Counted from the first letter of the stretch, positions 1-7,039 are shown. The stretch is DNA of 9,912 nt from Erysipelotrichaceae bacterium (GCA_021200395.1 JAJQGQ010000265.1:1-9912); one strand, 5' to 3'. Translations and numbers: made by a program. Notes: a model not told the origin generated them from the letters alone.

Positions 1-33
1 TCAATTTTATAGGCAGCTACTTTTACTTCCTGA

Positions 34-744
34 GTAGAAGCGATTATTTTAAAAAAGACGGATTATAAAGAAAATGATCAAATTTTATATGTCTATACTA
101 AAGAATATGGAAAACTTTCAGTACTTGCCAGAGGAGTCAAAAAGCTGACGAGTAAAAATGCTCGTGCGACAAGTGATATGATGATAAGTCTTCTAACAAT
201 TCATTTAAAAAAAGGCATGTGTTTACTTATTCGAGCCACACCTATGAATTATTTAAGACATATTAATGAATCATTGGATAGAGAAATTGTTGGCCAATAT
301 ATTTGTGAATATTATTATCGTTATATCGATGATAATCAGCCAGATATTGTTGAATATAATTATTTATTTAAATGTCTTACTTATCTCAATGAACAAATGA
401 ATCCATTATTAGTTTATTTATTATTTAATGTATTCATATTAGAGCATAATGGTGTTTCTATTTATGTGGATGGTTGTGTTGTATGTGATTGCCCAAAGGT
501 TGTTTCTATTTCTTTAAAACATGGTGGTTTTGTATGTAATGAACATGTTGGGCATGATGAAATCATGGATGTTGAGGTTCTTAAAGCTTTTCGACATCTT
601 CATAAAATGCCTATTGATAAAGCTGAACAATTGGATATATCTGATGCTATTATTCATCAAATGATACCTATCATGGATAGTTTTATTGATGAATATACAG
701 GCATTCATTTAAAAACATCAACATTTATGAAACAGTTGATCTAG
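34..744 (+). CDS. recO: DNA repair protein RecO, 5' end unresolved
   Basis: RecO is a recombination mediator of the RecFOR pathway that helps load RecA on SSB-coated single-stranded DNA. The frame opened at base 34 reads VEAIILKKTDYKENDQILYV, then YTKEYGKLSVLARGVKK, which is the typical RecO N-terminal OB-fold start. The later part carries a zinc-finger-like cluster near bases 475–546: C-x2-C-x-C and then C-x2-H, where many RecO proteins have C-x2-C for the second pair. About 236 codons are present, close to the usual 240–255. The first in-frame ATG lies at 178, inside the conserved domain, so it is not the true start. An in-frame TGA sits at 31–33 and no ATG, GTG or TTG precedes the homology. 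The real start may be a rare ATT at 43 or 46, or the first ~30 bases may carry an error or a frameshift. The identification is firm; the 5' boundary is not. Confidence 0.85.
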   Translation, partial: VEAIILKKTDYKENDQILYVYTKEYGKLSVLARGVKKLTSKNARATSDMMISLLTIHLKKGMCLLIRATPMNYLRHINESLDREIVGQYICEYYYRYIDDNQPDIVEYNYLFKCLTYLNEQMNPLLVYLLFNVFILEHNGVSIYVDGCVVCDCPKVVSISLKHGGFVCNEHVGHDEIMDVEVLKAFRHLHKMPIDKAEQLDISDAIIHQMIPIMDSFIDEYTGIHLKTSTFMKQLI

Positions 745-767
745 GAATCGAAAGATTCCTTTTTTTT
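743..767 (+). terminator. Intrinsic terminator of recO
   Basis: A perfect 7-bp stem (AGGAATC at 743–749 with GATTCCT at 754–760) is closed by a GAAA tetraloop and followed by a run of eight T (760–767). The stem begins inside the recO stop codon TAG (742–744). This is a textbook rho-independent terminator and separates recO from the hydrolase gene. Confidence 0.93.
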
Positions 768-823
768 GATAAAAAAATACTTTCATTTGCTTACAACATC
801 TTTTTCTTATGAAAATTTTGGTG

Positions 824-829
824 TATAAT
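824..829 (+). promoter_or_regulatory. Candidate -10 box for the hydrolase gene
   Basis: A perfect TATAAT lies in the 122-base gap between the recO terminator and the hydrolase start, 38 nt before the ATG. No good -35 hexamer is found 16–18 bp upstream; that position reads TTTTTC. Because the gene sits behind a strong terminator it needs its own promoter, which favours this site, but the -35 is poor and the call rests on the -10 alone. Confidence 0.45.
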
Positions 830-866
830 AATTTCATATTTAGGGGAATGTTAGGGAGGGAGTTAA

Positions 867-1781
867 ATGAAGTATACAGATCATTATACCTCATCTATGC
901 ATGTTCATGTACGATTTCATGTTTATGAGCCTAAAGTTGTGATTCGTGTGAAAGCGGTTGTTAATATTATTCATGGTTTTGGCGAACATGCAGATCGTTA
1001 TGATCATTTTGCATCTTATTTGATGGATCAAGGATTTGTTGTGGTGGTAGGAGATATTGTTGGTCATGGACAATCATTGATTGATTTGGAACAAGGTTTT
1101 TTTGGTGAAGGAAATGGGGCAGCTCATTTAATTGAGGATATGTATCATTTACAGGAAATTATTCGTCGTGATTATGCAGATGTACCTTATTTTATGTTAG
1201 GTAGTGATATGGGTTCTGTGTTAATTCGTAAGTTTGCAAGTTTATATGGGGATTATGTTGATGGTTTATTATTATTGGCAACACCTTATAAGGTGCCTTA
1301 TTACTCATTGAAACAATGGTATTTTAATACTTTGCGTATGTTTAAAGGACCACTCGGTAAAACTGATAAATATTTTTCATTTTATCATAGAAATCTTAAT
1401 CGTCATTTTCATGGACATTCACCAGTGGATTGGATAACTTCTGATGTTAATGAACAAAAAAAGTTTTTAGATGATCCTATGTCACACTTTGTCTATACTA
1501 TTCAAGGTTATAAGGATATTATTACTTTAGAACATGAGGTATCTAAGGAAGAATCAATAGCAGCTTTACCAGAGAATTTACCGATTTATTTAGCAAGTGG
1601 TGGAGATGATCCAACATGTCAGAATATCAATAAATTATATGAAACTTATAAGAGGCATAAGATTGAAGATGTGACTTTAAAGATATTTCCAGATAAACGT
1701 CATGCCATATTATTTGAAAGTAATAAAATAGAAGTTTATCGTGATATTTTGAATTGGTTAAATGATAGGACATATTTATAG
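867..1781 (+). CDS. Alpha/beta hydrolase, monoglyceride-lipase type, with Asp at the nucleophile site
   Basis: This 304-residue cytosolic protein has no signal peptide and belongs to the serine aminopeptidase S33 / Hydrolase_4 (lysophospholipase, monoacylglycerol lipase) family. The oxyanion-hole motif HGFGEH is at residues 36–41, the D-x-x-G-H-G-x-S motif at 63–70, the acid Asp248 in SGGDDPT, and the catalytic His279 in DKRHAIL. The nucleophile elbow, normally G-H-S-M-G, reads G112-S-D-M-G116, so the serine position is Asp114. Asp nucleophiles occur in haloalkane dehalogenases and epoxide hydrolases of the same fold, but those families look different elsewhere. The protein may have changed chemistry, be inactive, or use another residue. 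The start is well placed behind AGGGAGGG (853–860) with a 6-nt spacer. The gene stands alone between the recO terminator and the glyS promoter. The fold assignment is firm; the substrate is unknown. Confidence 0.85.
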   Translation: MKYTDHYTSSMHVHVRFHVYEPKVVIRVKAVVNIIHGFGEHADRYDHFASYLMDQGFVVVVGDIVGHGQSLIDLEQGFFGEGNGAAHLIEDMYHLQEIIRRDYADVPYFMLGSDMGSVLIRKFASLYGDYVDGLLLLATPYKVPYYSLKQWYFNTLRMFKGPLGKTDKYFSFYHRNLNRHFHGHSPVDWITSDVNEQKKFLDDPMSHFVYTIQGYKDIITLEHEVSKEESIAALPENLPIYLASGGDDPTCQNINKLYETYKRHKIEDVTLKIFPDKRHAILFESNKIEVYRDILNWLNDRTYL

Positions 1782-1787
1782 CATACC

Positions 1788-1819
1788 CTTATAGTTGGTT
1801 GACAAATTCCCTCTATAAG
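1788..1819. repeat. 7-bp inverted repeat bracketing the glyS -35 box
   Basis: CTTATAG at 1788–1794 is the exact reverse complement of CTATAAG at 1813–1819, with 18 nt between. The arms flank the TTGACA hexamer and the second lies in the promoter spacer. It could be an operator or a weak hairpin ending hydrolase transcription, but there is no T-run after it. A chance match is possible in DNA this AT-rich. Confidence 0.35.
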
Positions 1820-1827
1820 AGTATAAA
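1799..1827 (+). promoter_or_regulatory. Primary-sigma promoter of the glyS–mutX operon
   Basis: A perfect -35 TTGACA (1799–1804) is followed after exactly 17 bp by TATAAA (1822–1827), one base from the -10 consensus. Transcription should start near 1834, giving a leader of about 70 nt before glyS. It is the best promoter in the window and the only clear one ahead of the seven-gene operon. Confidence 0.85.
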
Positions 1828-1851
1828 TACAATGCTATATTGTAAAATTTT

Positions 1852-1870
1852 GACTTAGCTTAGCTAAGTC
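1852..1870 (+). promoter_or_regulatory. Hairpin in the glyS leader
   Basis: GACTTAGC (1852–1859) pairs perfectly with GCTAAGTC (1863–1870) around a 3-nt loop. It lies inside the predicted leader, between the start of transcription and the ribosome binding site. Only TTTCATATTT follows, so as a terminator it would be weak. It could be an attenuator, a 5' stabilising hairpin or a protein-binding palindrome. The leader is far too short for a canonical T-box. Confidence 0.5.
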
Positions 1871-1892
1871 TTTCATATTTATAAATAAAGAA

Positions 1893-1898
1893 AAGGGG
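1893..1898 (+). promoter_or_regulatory. Ribosome binding site that fixes the glyS start
   Basis: AAGGGG ends only 2 nt before the ATG at 1901 but 8 nt before the in-frame ATG at 1907. Normal spacing favours 1907 as the glyS start. Confidence 0.65.
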
Positions 1899-1906
1899 TA
1901 ATGAAA

Positions 1907-3271
1907 ATGAACGATATGGATAAATTAATTGCACATGCTAAGAATTCTGGTTTTGTTTATCAGGGTTCAGAAATTTATGATGGCTTGGCAAATACTTGGG
2001 ACTATGGACCTTTAGGGGTAGAAATGAAAAATAATATTAAACAATTATGGTGGAAGAGATTTATTCAACAATCACCTTATAATGTTGGTTTGGATTCAGC
2101 TATTTTTATGAATCCAAAAGTTTGGGAAGCCAGTGGTCATGTGGGAGGATTCTCTGATCCATTGATTGATTGTAAACATTGTAAGACCAGACACCGTGCT
2201 GATAAACTTATTGAAGCTTATGATCCAACAATTCATAGTGATGGTTGGGAACCTGAAAAAATGATGTCTTTTATTAGGGAACATCATATTAAATGTCCAA
2301 ATTGCGGTAGTGAAGATTTTACTGATATACGTGAATTTGAATTGATGTTTAAAACTTACATGGGTGTTGTTAAGGATGCAAAAAGCACAGTTTATTTACG
2401 TCCTGAAACAGCCCAAGGTATTTTTGTGAATTTCAAAAATATTCAGCGTACAACGCGTAAGAAAGTGCCATTTGGCATTGGTCAAATTGGTAAATCATTT
2501 AGAAATGAAATTACACCAGGTAACTTTATTTTTAGAACTAGAGAATTTGAACAAATGGAGTTAGAATTCTTCTGTAAACCTGATACAGATTTAGAATGGT
2601 TTGATTATTGGAAAGAAAATTGTATGCAATTCTTATTAGATCTAGGTTTAACACCTGAAAATTTACGTTTTAGAGATCATGAAAAAGAAGAATTATCTTT
2701 CTATTCTAAAGCTACTAGTGATATTGAATATTTATATCCTTTTGGATGGGGTGAATTATGGGGTATCGCTGATAGAACTGATTATGATTTATCAAGACAT
2801 CAGGAATATTCTAAAAAGAGTTTAGAATATTTAGATCCGCAAACAAATCAGAAATATATTCCATTTGTTATTGAACCATCTGTTGGTGTAGATAGATTAT
2901 TCTTGAGCTTATTAAGTGATGCTTATGATGAAGAACAATTAGAAAAAGATACTCGTATTGTTATGCATTTATCACCAGCTGTTGCTCCTGTTAAAGCAGC
3001 AGTCTTACCATTAACAAAGAAATTAAGTGATAAAGCATTAGAGGTTTATGATATGTTATCACAACAACTTAATGTTGATTATGATGTAACAGGTCAAATT
3101 GGTAAACGTTATCGTCGTGCAGATGCAATTGGTACACCATATTGTATTACGATTGATTTTGATACTTTAGAAGATGAAGCTGTTACTGTTAGAGAACGTG
3201 ATTCTATGGAACAAATACGTTTACCTATTAGTGAATTAAATGATTATCTTTTGGAAAAAGTGAGATTTTAA
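1907..3271 (+). CDS. glyS: Glycyl-tRNA synthetase, single-chain alpha2 type
   Basis: This class II synthetase charges tRNA-Gly with glycine in the cytosol. At 454 residues it is the homodimeric type (as in archaea, eukaryotes and many low-GC Gram-positives), not the alpha2beta2 GlyQ/GlyS enzyme. The N-terminus has SGFVYQGSEIYDGLANTWDY. Two cysteine pairs, C89-x2-C92 and C130-x2-C133, mark a zinc-binding insertion. Motif 2 spans FRNEITPGNFIFRTREFEQ, and motif 3 is the GVDRLFLSLL segment after FVIEPS. The last ~110 residues form the anticodon-binding domain, with LSPAVAPVKAAVLPL and IGKRYRRADAIGTPYCITID. The start at 1907 is preferred over 1901 on ribosome-binding-site spacing. It is the first gene of the operon, with dnaG 18 nt downstream. 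All key motifs look intact. Confidence 0.97.
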   Translation: MNDMDKLIAHAKNSGFVYQGSEIYDGLANTWDYGPLGVEMKNNIKQLWWKRFIQQSPYNVGLDSAIFMNPKVWEASGHVGGFSDPLIDCKHCKTRHRADKLIEAYDPTIHSDGWEPEKMMSFIREHHIKCPNCGSEDFTDIREFELMFKTYMGVVKDAKSTVYLRPETAQGIFVNFKNIQRTTRKKVPFGIGQIGKSFRNEITPGNFIFRTREFEQMELEFFCKPDTDLEWFDYWKENCMQFLLDLGLTPENLRFRDHEKEELSFYSKATSDIEYLYPFGWGELWGIADRTDYDLSRHQEYSKKSLEYLDPQTNQKYIPFVIEPSVGVDRLFLSLLSDAYDEEQLEKDTRIVMHLSPAVAPVKAAVLPLTKKLSDKALEVYDMLSQQLNVDYDVTGQIGKRYRRADAIGTPYCITIDFDTLEDEAVTVRERDSMEQIRLPISELNDYLLEKVRF

Positions 3272-3289
3272 GAAAAGGAGGGCATAAAT

Positions 3290-5017
3290 ATGCGCTTATC
3301 ACAAGAAAAAATCAATGAGATTAGACAAAGTGTTGATATTGTTGATGTGATTGGTGAATATCTACCATTAGAAAAGAGTGGTAGAAATTATAAAACGATA
3401 TGCCCTTTTCATGATGATAATCATCCTTCGTTATCTATTTCAGAGGATAAGCAGATTTTTAAATGCTTTGTATGTGGAGCAGGTGGTAATGTTTATTCGT
3501 TTTTAATGAAATATTTAAATATTTCATTTATGGATGCTGTTAAAATGGTTGCTGATAAGGCTCATATTGATTTAAGTGAATATGATATTCAACCTTCGAT
3601 AGTAAAGGTTGATCAAAAATATCAATCACTTTATGATATGCATAAAGAAGCAGCTAGATTGTATCATTATTATTTACATACAAAATCAGGTTTAGAGGCT
3701 AAGACATATTTAATGAAACGTCATTTTAATGATCGTATTATTAAAGAATTTCAAATTGGCTATGCTCCATCTGAGGCTATTTTATATGCGTCGTTTCAAA
3801 AGCTAGGGTATCAACCAATTGATATGGTGAAGTCTGGTCTTGTTATCGAAAATGATTATCATTCGGATCGATTTAATGATCGTATTATGTTTCCGTTATT
3901 TAATACGACTGGTGAAGTTATAGGATTTAGTGGACGTATTTATAAACCAACGCAGGATGGAGCCAAATATATCAATTCGCCTGAATCTGATATCTTTATT
4001 AAAGGTGAAAATCTTTATCATTATCATCAATGTCGTGAAGCTGTGAAACAAGCGGGTTTTGTCTATTTGCTAGAAGGATTTATGGATGTTATAGCGATGT
4101 ATAAAGCTGGTATTCATAATACTGTGGCTATTATGGGGACAGCTCTTACTAGTGGTCACATCCAAATGCTTAGGCGTCTTACGCATACAGTGTATTTATG
4201 TTTAGATGGGGATAAAGCAGGTTTATTAGCTATGAGTAAAGCCTCGCATCAACTATTAGAAGCAGGGTTTAATGTATCGGTGATTGTCTTACCAGATAAT
4301 CATGATCCTGATGAAATCTATGAATTGCATGGAGAAGCAGGACTTAAAGCAGCTTTAAATAAAATTTTAAAGCCTATAGAGTTTATGATGGATTATGAAT
4401 ATGTAGATACCAATAACTATGATGAACGTAAGCAATATTTAGAAAAAATGTGTCAAGAAGTAGCACAATTAAATGATGCTGTTGATAAAGATTATTATAG
4501 TCGTATGTTAGCTAAGAAATCTGGATTTTCGCTAGAAATTATTCAACAGAAAATAAATGGTATCGTTTCTCCAGTAACTGAATATCAACCCGTTAAACAA
4601 AAACAAACTTATGAAAATAAATATCAAAAAGCAGAACATGATTTATTATTTTATATGATGAATAGTCGTGAAGTCGCTTTAAAATATGAAGCCCAAGCAG
4701 GTTTTATGTATGATGATGACTATCGTGTTATTGCATCTTATATTTTGGATTATTATCGCCATCATAATACCTTAGAAGTTGCTGATTTGATTGATCGTGT
4801 TCATGATGAGAAACTGGTATCTAAGATTATCGATATTTCTCAATCTCATTTACCTATTTCTTATCAATCACAAGCAATTGATGATTATATATCGACGATT
4901 GGTGAAAATGCTAAAAAATTAAAGAAAAAACAATTGTTAGAACAATTTAACTATATATTAGATCCTTATCAAAAAGCCCAAATTCTTAGTGAAATATTAA
5001 AGCTTGATGAGGAATAA
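3290..5017 (+). CDS. dnaG: DNA primase DnaG
   Basis: DnaG makes RNA primers for lagging-strand synthesis and works with the replicative helicase at the fork. The N-terminal zinc-binding domain has C38-x2-H41 (CPFHDDNHPSLSIS) and C59-x2-C62 (FKCFVCGAGGN). The RNA polymerase core follows with FPLFNTTGEVIGFSGRIY and KYINSPESDIFIKGENLY. The TOPRIM fold carries the metal-binding residues Glu262 in LLEGFMDVI and Asp306/Asp308 in CLDGDKAG. The final ~140 residues are helical and divergent, as expected for the helicase-interaction domain. At 575 residues it is slightly short of the usual ~600. AAAGGAGGG lies 7 nt before the ATG. It sits directly upstream of rpoD, the classic dnaG–rpoD pairing of the macromolecular-synthesis operon. 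Confidence 0.97.
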   Translation: MRLSQEKINEIRQSVDIVDVIGEYLPLEKSGRNYKTICPFHDDNHPSLSISEDKQIFKCFVCGAGGNVYSFLMKYLNISFMDAVKMVADKAHIDLSEYDIQPSIVKVDQKYQSLYDMHKEAARLYHYYLHTKSGLEAKTYLMKRHFNDRIIKEFQIGYAPSEAILYASFQKLGYQPIDMVKSGLVIENDYHSDRFNDRIMFPLFNTTGEVIGFSGRIYKPTQDGAKYINSPESDIFIKGENLYHYHQCREAVKQAGFVYLLEGFMDVIAMYKAGIHNTVAIMGTALTSGHIQMLRRLTHTVYLCLDGDKAGLLAMSKASHQLLEAGFNVSVIVLPDNHDPDEIYELHGEAGLKAALNKILKPIEFMMDYEYVDTNNYDERKQYLEKMCQEVAQLNDAVDKDYYSRMLAKKSGFSLEIIQQKINGIVSPVTEYQPVKQKQTYENKYQKAEHDLLFYMMNSREVALKYEAQAGFMYDDDYRVIASYILDYYRHHNTLEVADLIDRVHDEKLVSKIIDISQSHLPISYQSQAIDDYISTIGENAKKLKKKQLLEQFNYILDPYQKAQILSEILKLDEE

Positions 5018-5033
5018 AAAAGAAGGAGTAAAA

Positions 5034-6320
5034 ATGAAAGAAACAAGTAAAAAAGCAACCCCTGTAACTCTTGATGATCTTAAGACTTTGATTAAAGAAA
5101 CAGCTGAGGCAATGGGTGGCACATTATCGCAGGATGATCTTGATGCTTTTTTAACAAAGTATGATCTTGATGATGATTCTGCAGAAGAACTATTACAATT
5201 TATAACTGATAGTAACATTATGATTGAAGATGGTTTGGATGCTCTTGAAGTGGATGATGAAGAATTATTAAAAGGAATGGATGATGAACTCAATGATTTG
5301 GAATCATTAGAGGATTTAGAAGAATTAGATGATTTAGGAGATTTAGAAAGTCTTGGTGATGATTTAGATAGTGATGTGCCAAATCTTGATTTTGGTGGCG
5401 ACTTTGATATGATGACAACGGATACTGCTGATTTATATTCATCTCAAAATGACGATGATGATCCTAATCAGCTTGGTAGCAATGTTAAGATTAATGATCC
5501 TGTGAAAATGTATCTAAAAGAAATTGGTCGTGTAGAATTATTAACTCATGAAGAAGAAATTGAATTAGCTAAGAGAATTCTTGAAGGTGATGAAGAAGCT
5601 AAAAAGAAATTAGCTGCAGCCAATTTACGTTTGGTTGTTTCCATTGCTAAACGTTATGTTGGTAGGGGTATGTTATTCCTCGATTTGATTCAAGAAGGGA
5701 ATATGGGACTTATTAAAGCTGTAGAAAAATTTGATTATACTAAAGGCTTTAAATTCTCTACATATGCAACATGGTGGATTAGACAAGCTATTACGCGTGC
5801 CATTGCTGATCAGGCAAGAACAATTCGTATTCCTGTTCATATGGTTGAAACGATTAATAAATTGACACGTGTACAAAGACAATTAGTTCAAGAGTTAGGT
5901 AGAGAACCAACAGCTGAAGAAATTGCGGATTTGATGGATGGTATGACACCAGAAAAAGTCAGAGAAATCCAAAAAATTTCTTTGGAACCTGTTTCTTTGG
6001 AAACACCTATTGGTGAAGAAGATGATTCTCATTTAGGTGATTTTATTGAAGACGAAGGTGCTATGTCACCTGATGATTATGCAGCTAATGAATTATTAAA
6101 GGATGAACTTAATGAAGTATTATTGGAATTAACAGACCGTGAAGAAAAAGTATTACGTTTAAGATTTGGTTTAGATGATGGTCGTACGAGAACATTGGAG
6201 GAAGTAGGCAAGGAATTTAATGTAACTCGTGAACGTATTCGTCAGATTGAAGCAAAAGCTTTAAGAAAGTTAAAACATCCATCACGTTCTAAACGTTTGA
6301 AGGATTTCTTAGATAAATAA
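5034..6320 (+). CDS. rpoD: Primary sigma factor RpoD/SigA
   Basis: This is the housekeeping sigma-70 subunit that directs RNA polymerase to -10/-35 promoters. From the 5034 start it has 428 residues. Region 1.1 covers roughly residues 7–70, followed by a long acidic Leu/Asp/Glu linker (~71–150). Region 1.2 begins at INDPVKMYLKEIG, and region 2 includes NLRLVVSIAKRYVGRGM, FLDLIQEGNMGLIKAVEKF and the FSTYATWWIRQAITRAIADQ core for -10 melting. The sigma finger has SLETPIGEEDDSHLGDFIED. Region 4.2 has TLEEVGKEFNVTRERIRQIE, with the -35 contact helix intact. An upstream in-frame ATG at 5004 would overlap dnaG; the AAGGAG at 5023–5028, 5 nt before 5034, decides for 5034. The stop codon overlaps the trmK start (TAATG), so the two are probably translationally coupled. 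Confidence 0.97.
   Translation: MKETSKKATPVTLDDLKTLIKETAEAMGGTLSQDDLDAFLTKYDLDDDSAEELLQFITDSNIMIEDGLDALEVDDEELLKGMDDELNDLESLEDLEELDDLGDLESLGDDLDSDVPNLDFGGDFDMMTTDTADLYSSQNDDDDPNQLGSNVKINDPVKMYLKEIGRVELLTHEEEIELAKRILEGDEEAKKKLAAANLRLVVSIAKRYVGRGMLFLDLIQEGNMGLIKAVEKFDYTKGFKFSTYATWWIRQAITRAIADQARTIRIPVHMVETINKLTRVQRQLVQELGREPTAEEIADLMDGMTPEKVREIQKISLEPVSLETPIGEEDDSHLGDFIEDEGAMSPDDYAANELLKDELNEVLLELTDREEKVLRLRFGLDDGRTRTLEEVGKEFNVTRERIRQIEAKALRKLKHPSRSKRLKDFLDK
5289..5354 (+). repeat. Period-3 acidic leucine repeat inside rpoD
   Basis: Eight leucines occur at exactly every third residue (86, 89, 92, 95, 98, 101, 104, 107 from the 5034 start), almost all other positions being Asp, Glu, Ser, Gly or Asn. 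At the DNA level this is a degenerate 9-base repeat such as GATTTAGAA. It lies in the acidic linker after region 1.1. Confidence 0.7.
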
Positions 6321-6994
6321 TGAAACTTTCGAAACGTTTACAAGCTATTGCAGATTTGATTATCCAATATAAAGAAGGTCATGTTTTAGCTGATATAGGA
6401 AGCGATCATGCTTATTTACCTGTTTATTTAGTATTAAATAATGTGGTTGATAAAGCTTATGCCTGTGATATTGCGAGCGGTCCTCTAAGTGCAGCTATAG
6501 AAACAATTGAAACTTATCAAGTAGAAAAGAGGGTTAAACCACTTCAAGGAAGTGGTTTAAATCCTATTCTTGATAAGTCTGTAGATATGATTAGTATTTG
6601 TGGTATGGGTGGTAAATTAACGGTTGAAATTTTAGATGAGTTTCCTGAATTTTTAGATAATCATCGTTTTATTTTACAAGCTAATGTTGGCTTAGAAGTA
6701 TTAAGAGAATACTTATATCAACAACATATGAGAATTATTGGTGAAGATATTGTTAAGGATGCCAATCATATTTATGAAATTATCGTTTGTGAAAAATCTG
6801 ATGAATATTTTACTTATAATGAAAAGGATATTTATTTTGGCCCTATCCTCAGAAAACAAAAAAATGATCTTTTTAAAGAAAAATGGTTAAGACAATTATC
6901 TACTTATCAACATATATTAACATCTTTAACTCCTAGTCAACCTCGCTACCAAGAAGTCAAACATATGATTGAATTGATAGAAGAGCAACTATAA
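6320..6994 (+). CDS. trmK: tRNA (adenine(22)-N(1))-methyltransferase TrmK
   Basis: TrmK uses S-adenosylmethionine to methylate N1 of adenine 22 in the D-loop of bacterial tRNAs. The 224-residue product begins with KLSKRLQAIADL. The Rossmann-fold AdoMet motif is ADIGSDHAYLP (24–34), including Asp29, the proposed catalytic base in the B. subtilis enzyme. Further family signatures are DIASGPLSAA (50–59), ISICGMGGKL (91–100) and ILQANVGLEVLREYLYQ. In family members I remember, the last motif reads LQPN, so Ala121 is a small deviation. The C-terminal ~60 residues look helical, matching the coiled-coil part of the family. It starts inside the rpoD stop codon (TAATG). In Bacillus the equivalent gene directly precedes the nif3-like gene; here a second sigma gene lies between them. 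Confidence 0.93.
   Translation: MKLSKRLQAIADLIIQYKEGHVLADIGSDHAYLPVYLVLNNVVDKAYACDIASGPLSAAIETIETYQVEKRVKPLQGSGLNPILDKSVDMISICGMGGKLTVEILDEFPEFLDNHRFILQANVGLEVLREYLYQQHMRIIGEDIVKDANHIYEIIVCEKSDEYFTYNEKDIYFGPILRKQKNDLFKEKWLRQLSTYQHILTSLTPSQPRYQEVKHMIELIEEQL
6534..6560 (+). repeat. Perfect 12-bp hairpin inside trmK
   Basis: TTAAACCACTTC (6534–6545) is the exact reverse complement of GAAGTGGTTTAA (6549–6560), with a 3-nt AAG loop. It lies within trmK codons ~72–81 in the middle of the operon. No T-run follows, so it is not a normal terminator. It is the longest perfect short-loop hairpin I found in the window. Confidence 0.75.
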
Positions 6995-6995
6995 T
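6969..6995 (+). promoter_or_regulatory. Possible internal promoter for the second sigma gene
   Basis: TTGAAT (6969–6974) is followed after 15 bp by a perfect TATAAT (6990–6995) that overlaps the trmK stop codon. The 15-bp spacing is short for a primary-sigma promoter. The location, about 45 nt ahead of the sigma paralogue, would allow that gene to be expressed separately from the upstream operon. A chance match in AT-rich DNA is possible. Confidence 0.35.
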
Positions 6996-7039
6996 TAAGC
7001 ACTTATCATTATTATTTTTATTCGTTTAAAGGAGTATGC

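Noticed and set aside
178..744. recO starting at the ATG at 178
   Set aside because: Conserved RecO N-terminal sequence continues in frame for nearly 50 codons upstream, so this ATG is internal.
1828..1906. T-box riboswitch upstream of glyS
   Set aside because: The leader is only about 70 nt and shows one simple hairpin; the specifier, antiterminator and strong terminator elements cannot fit.
4350..4376. Small TTAAAG/CTTTAA hairpin in dnaG as a regulatory site
   Set aside because: The stem is only 6 bp of AT-rich sequence with no supporting context; such matches are expected by chance here.
5004..5033. Upstream in-frame ATG at 5004 as the rpoD start
   Set aside because: It would overlap dnaG and lacks a ribosome binding site, whereas AAGGAG at 5023–5028 is ideally placed for 5034.
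4997..5293. Minus-strand open frame of 98 codons, very rich in serine
   Set aside because: It is the antisense reading of the acidic Leu/Asp/Glu codons at the start of rpoD; no ribosome binding site and no family signature.
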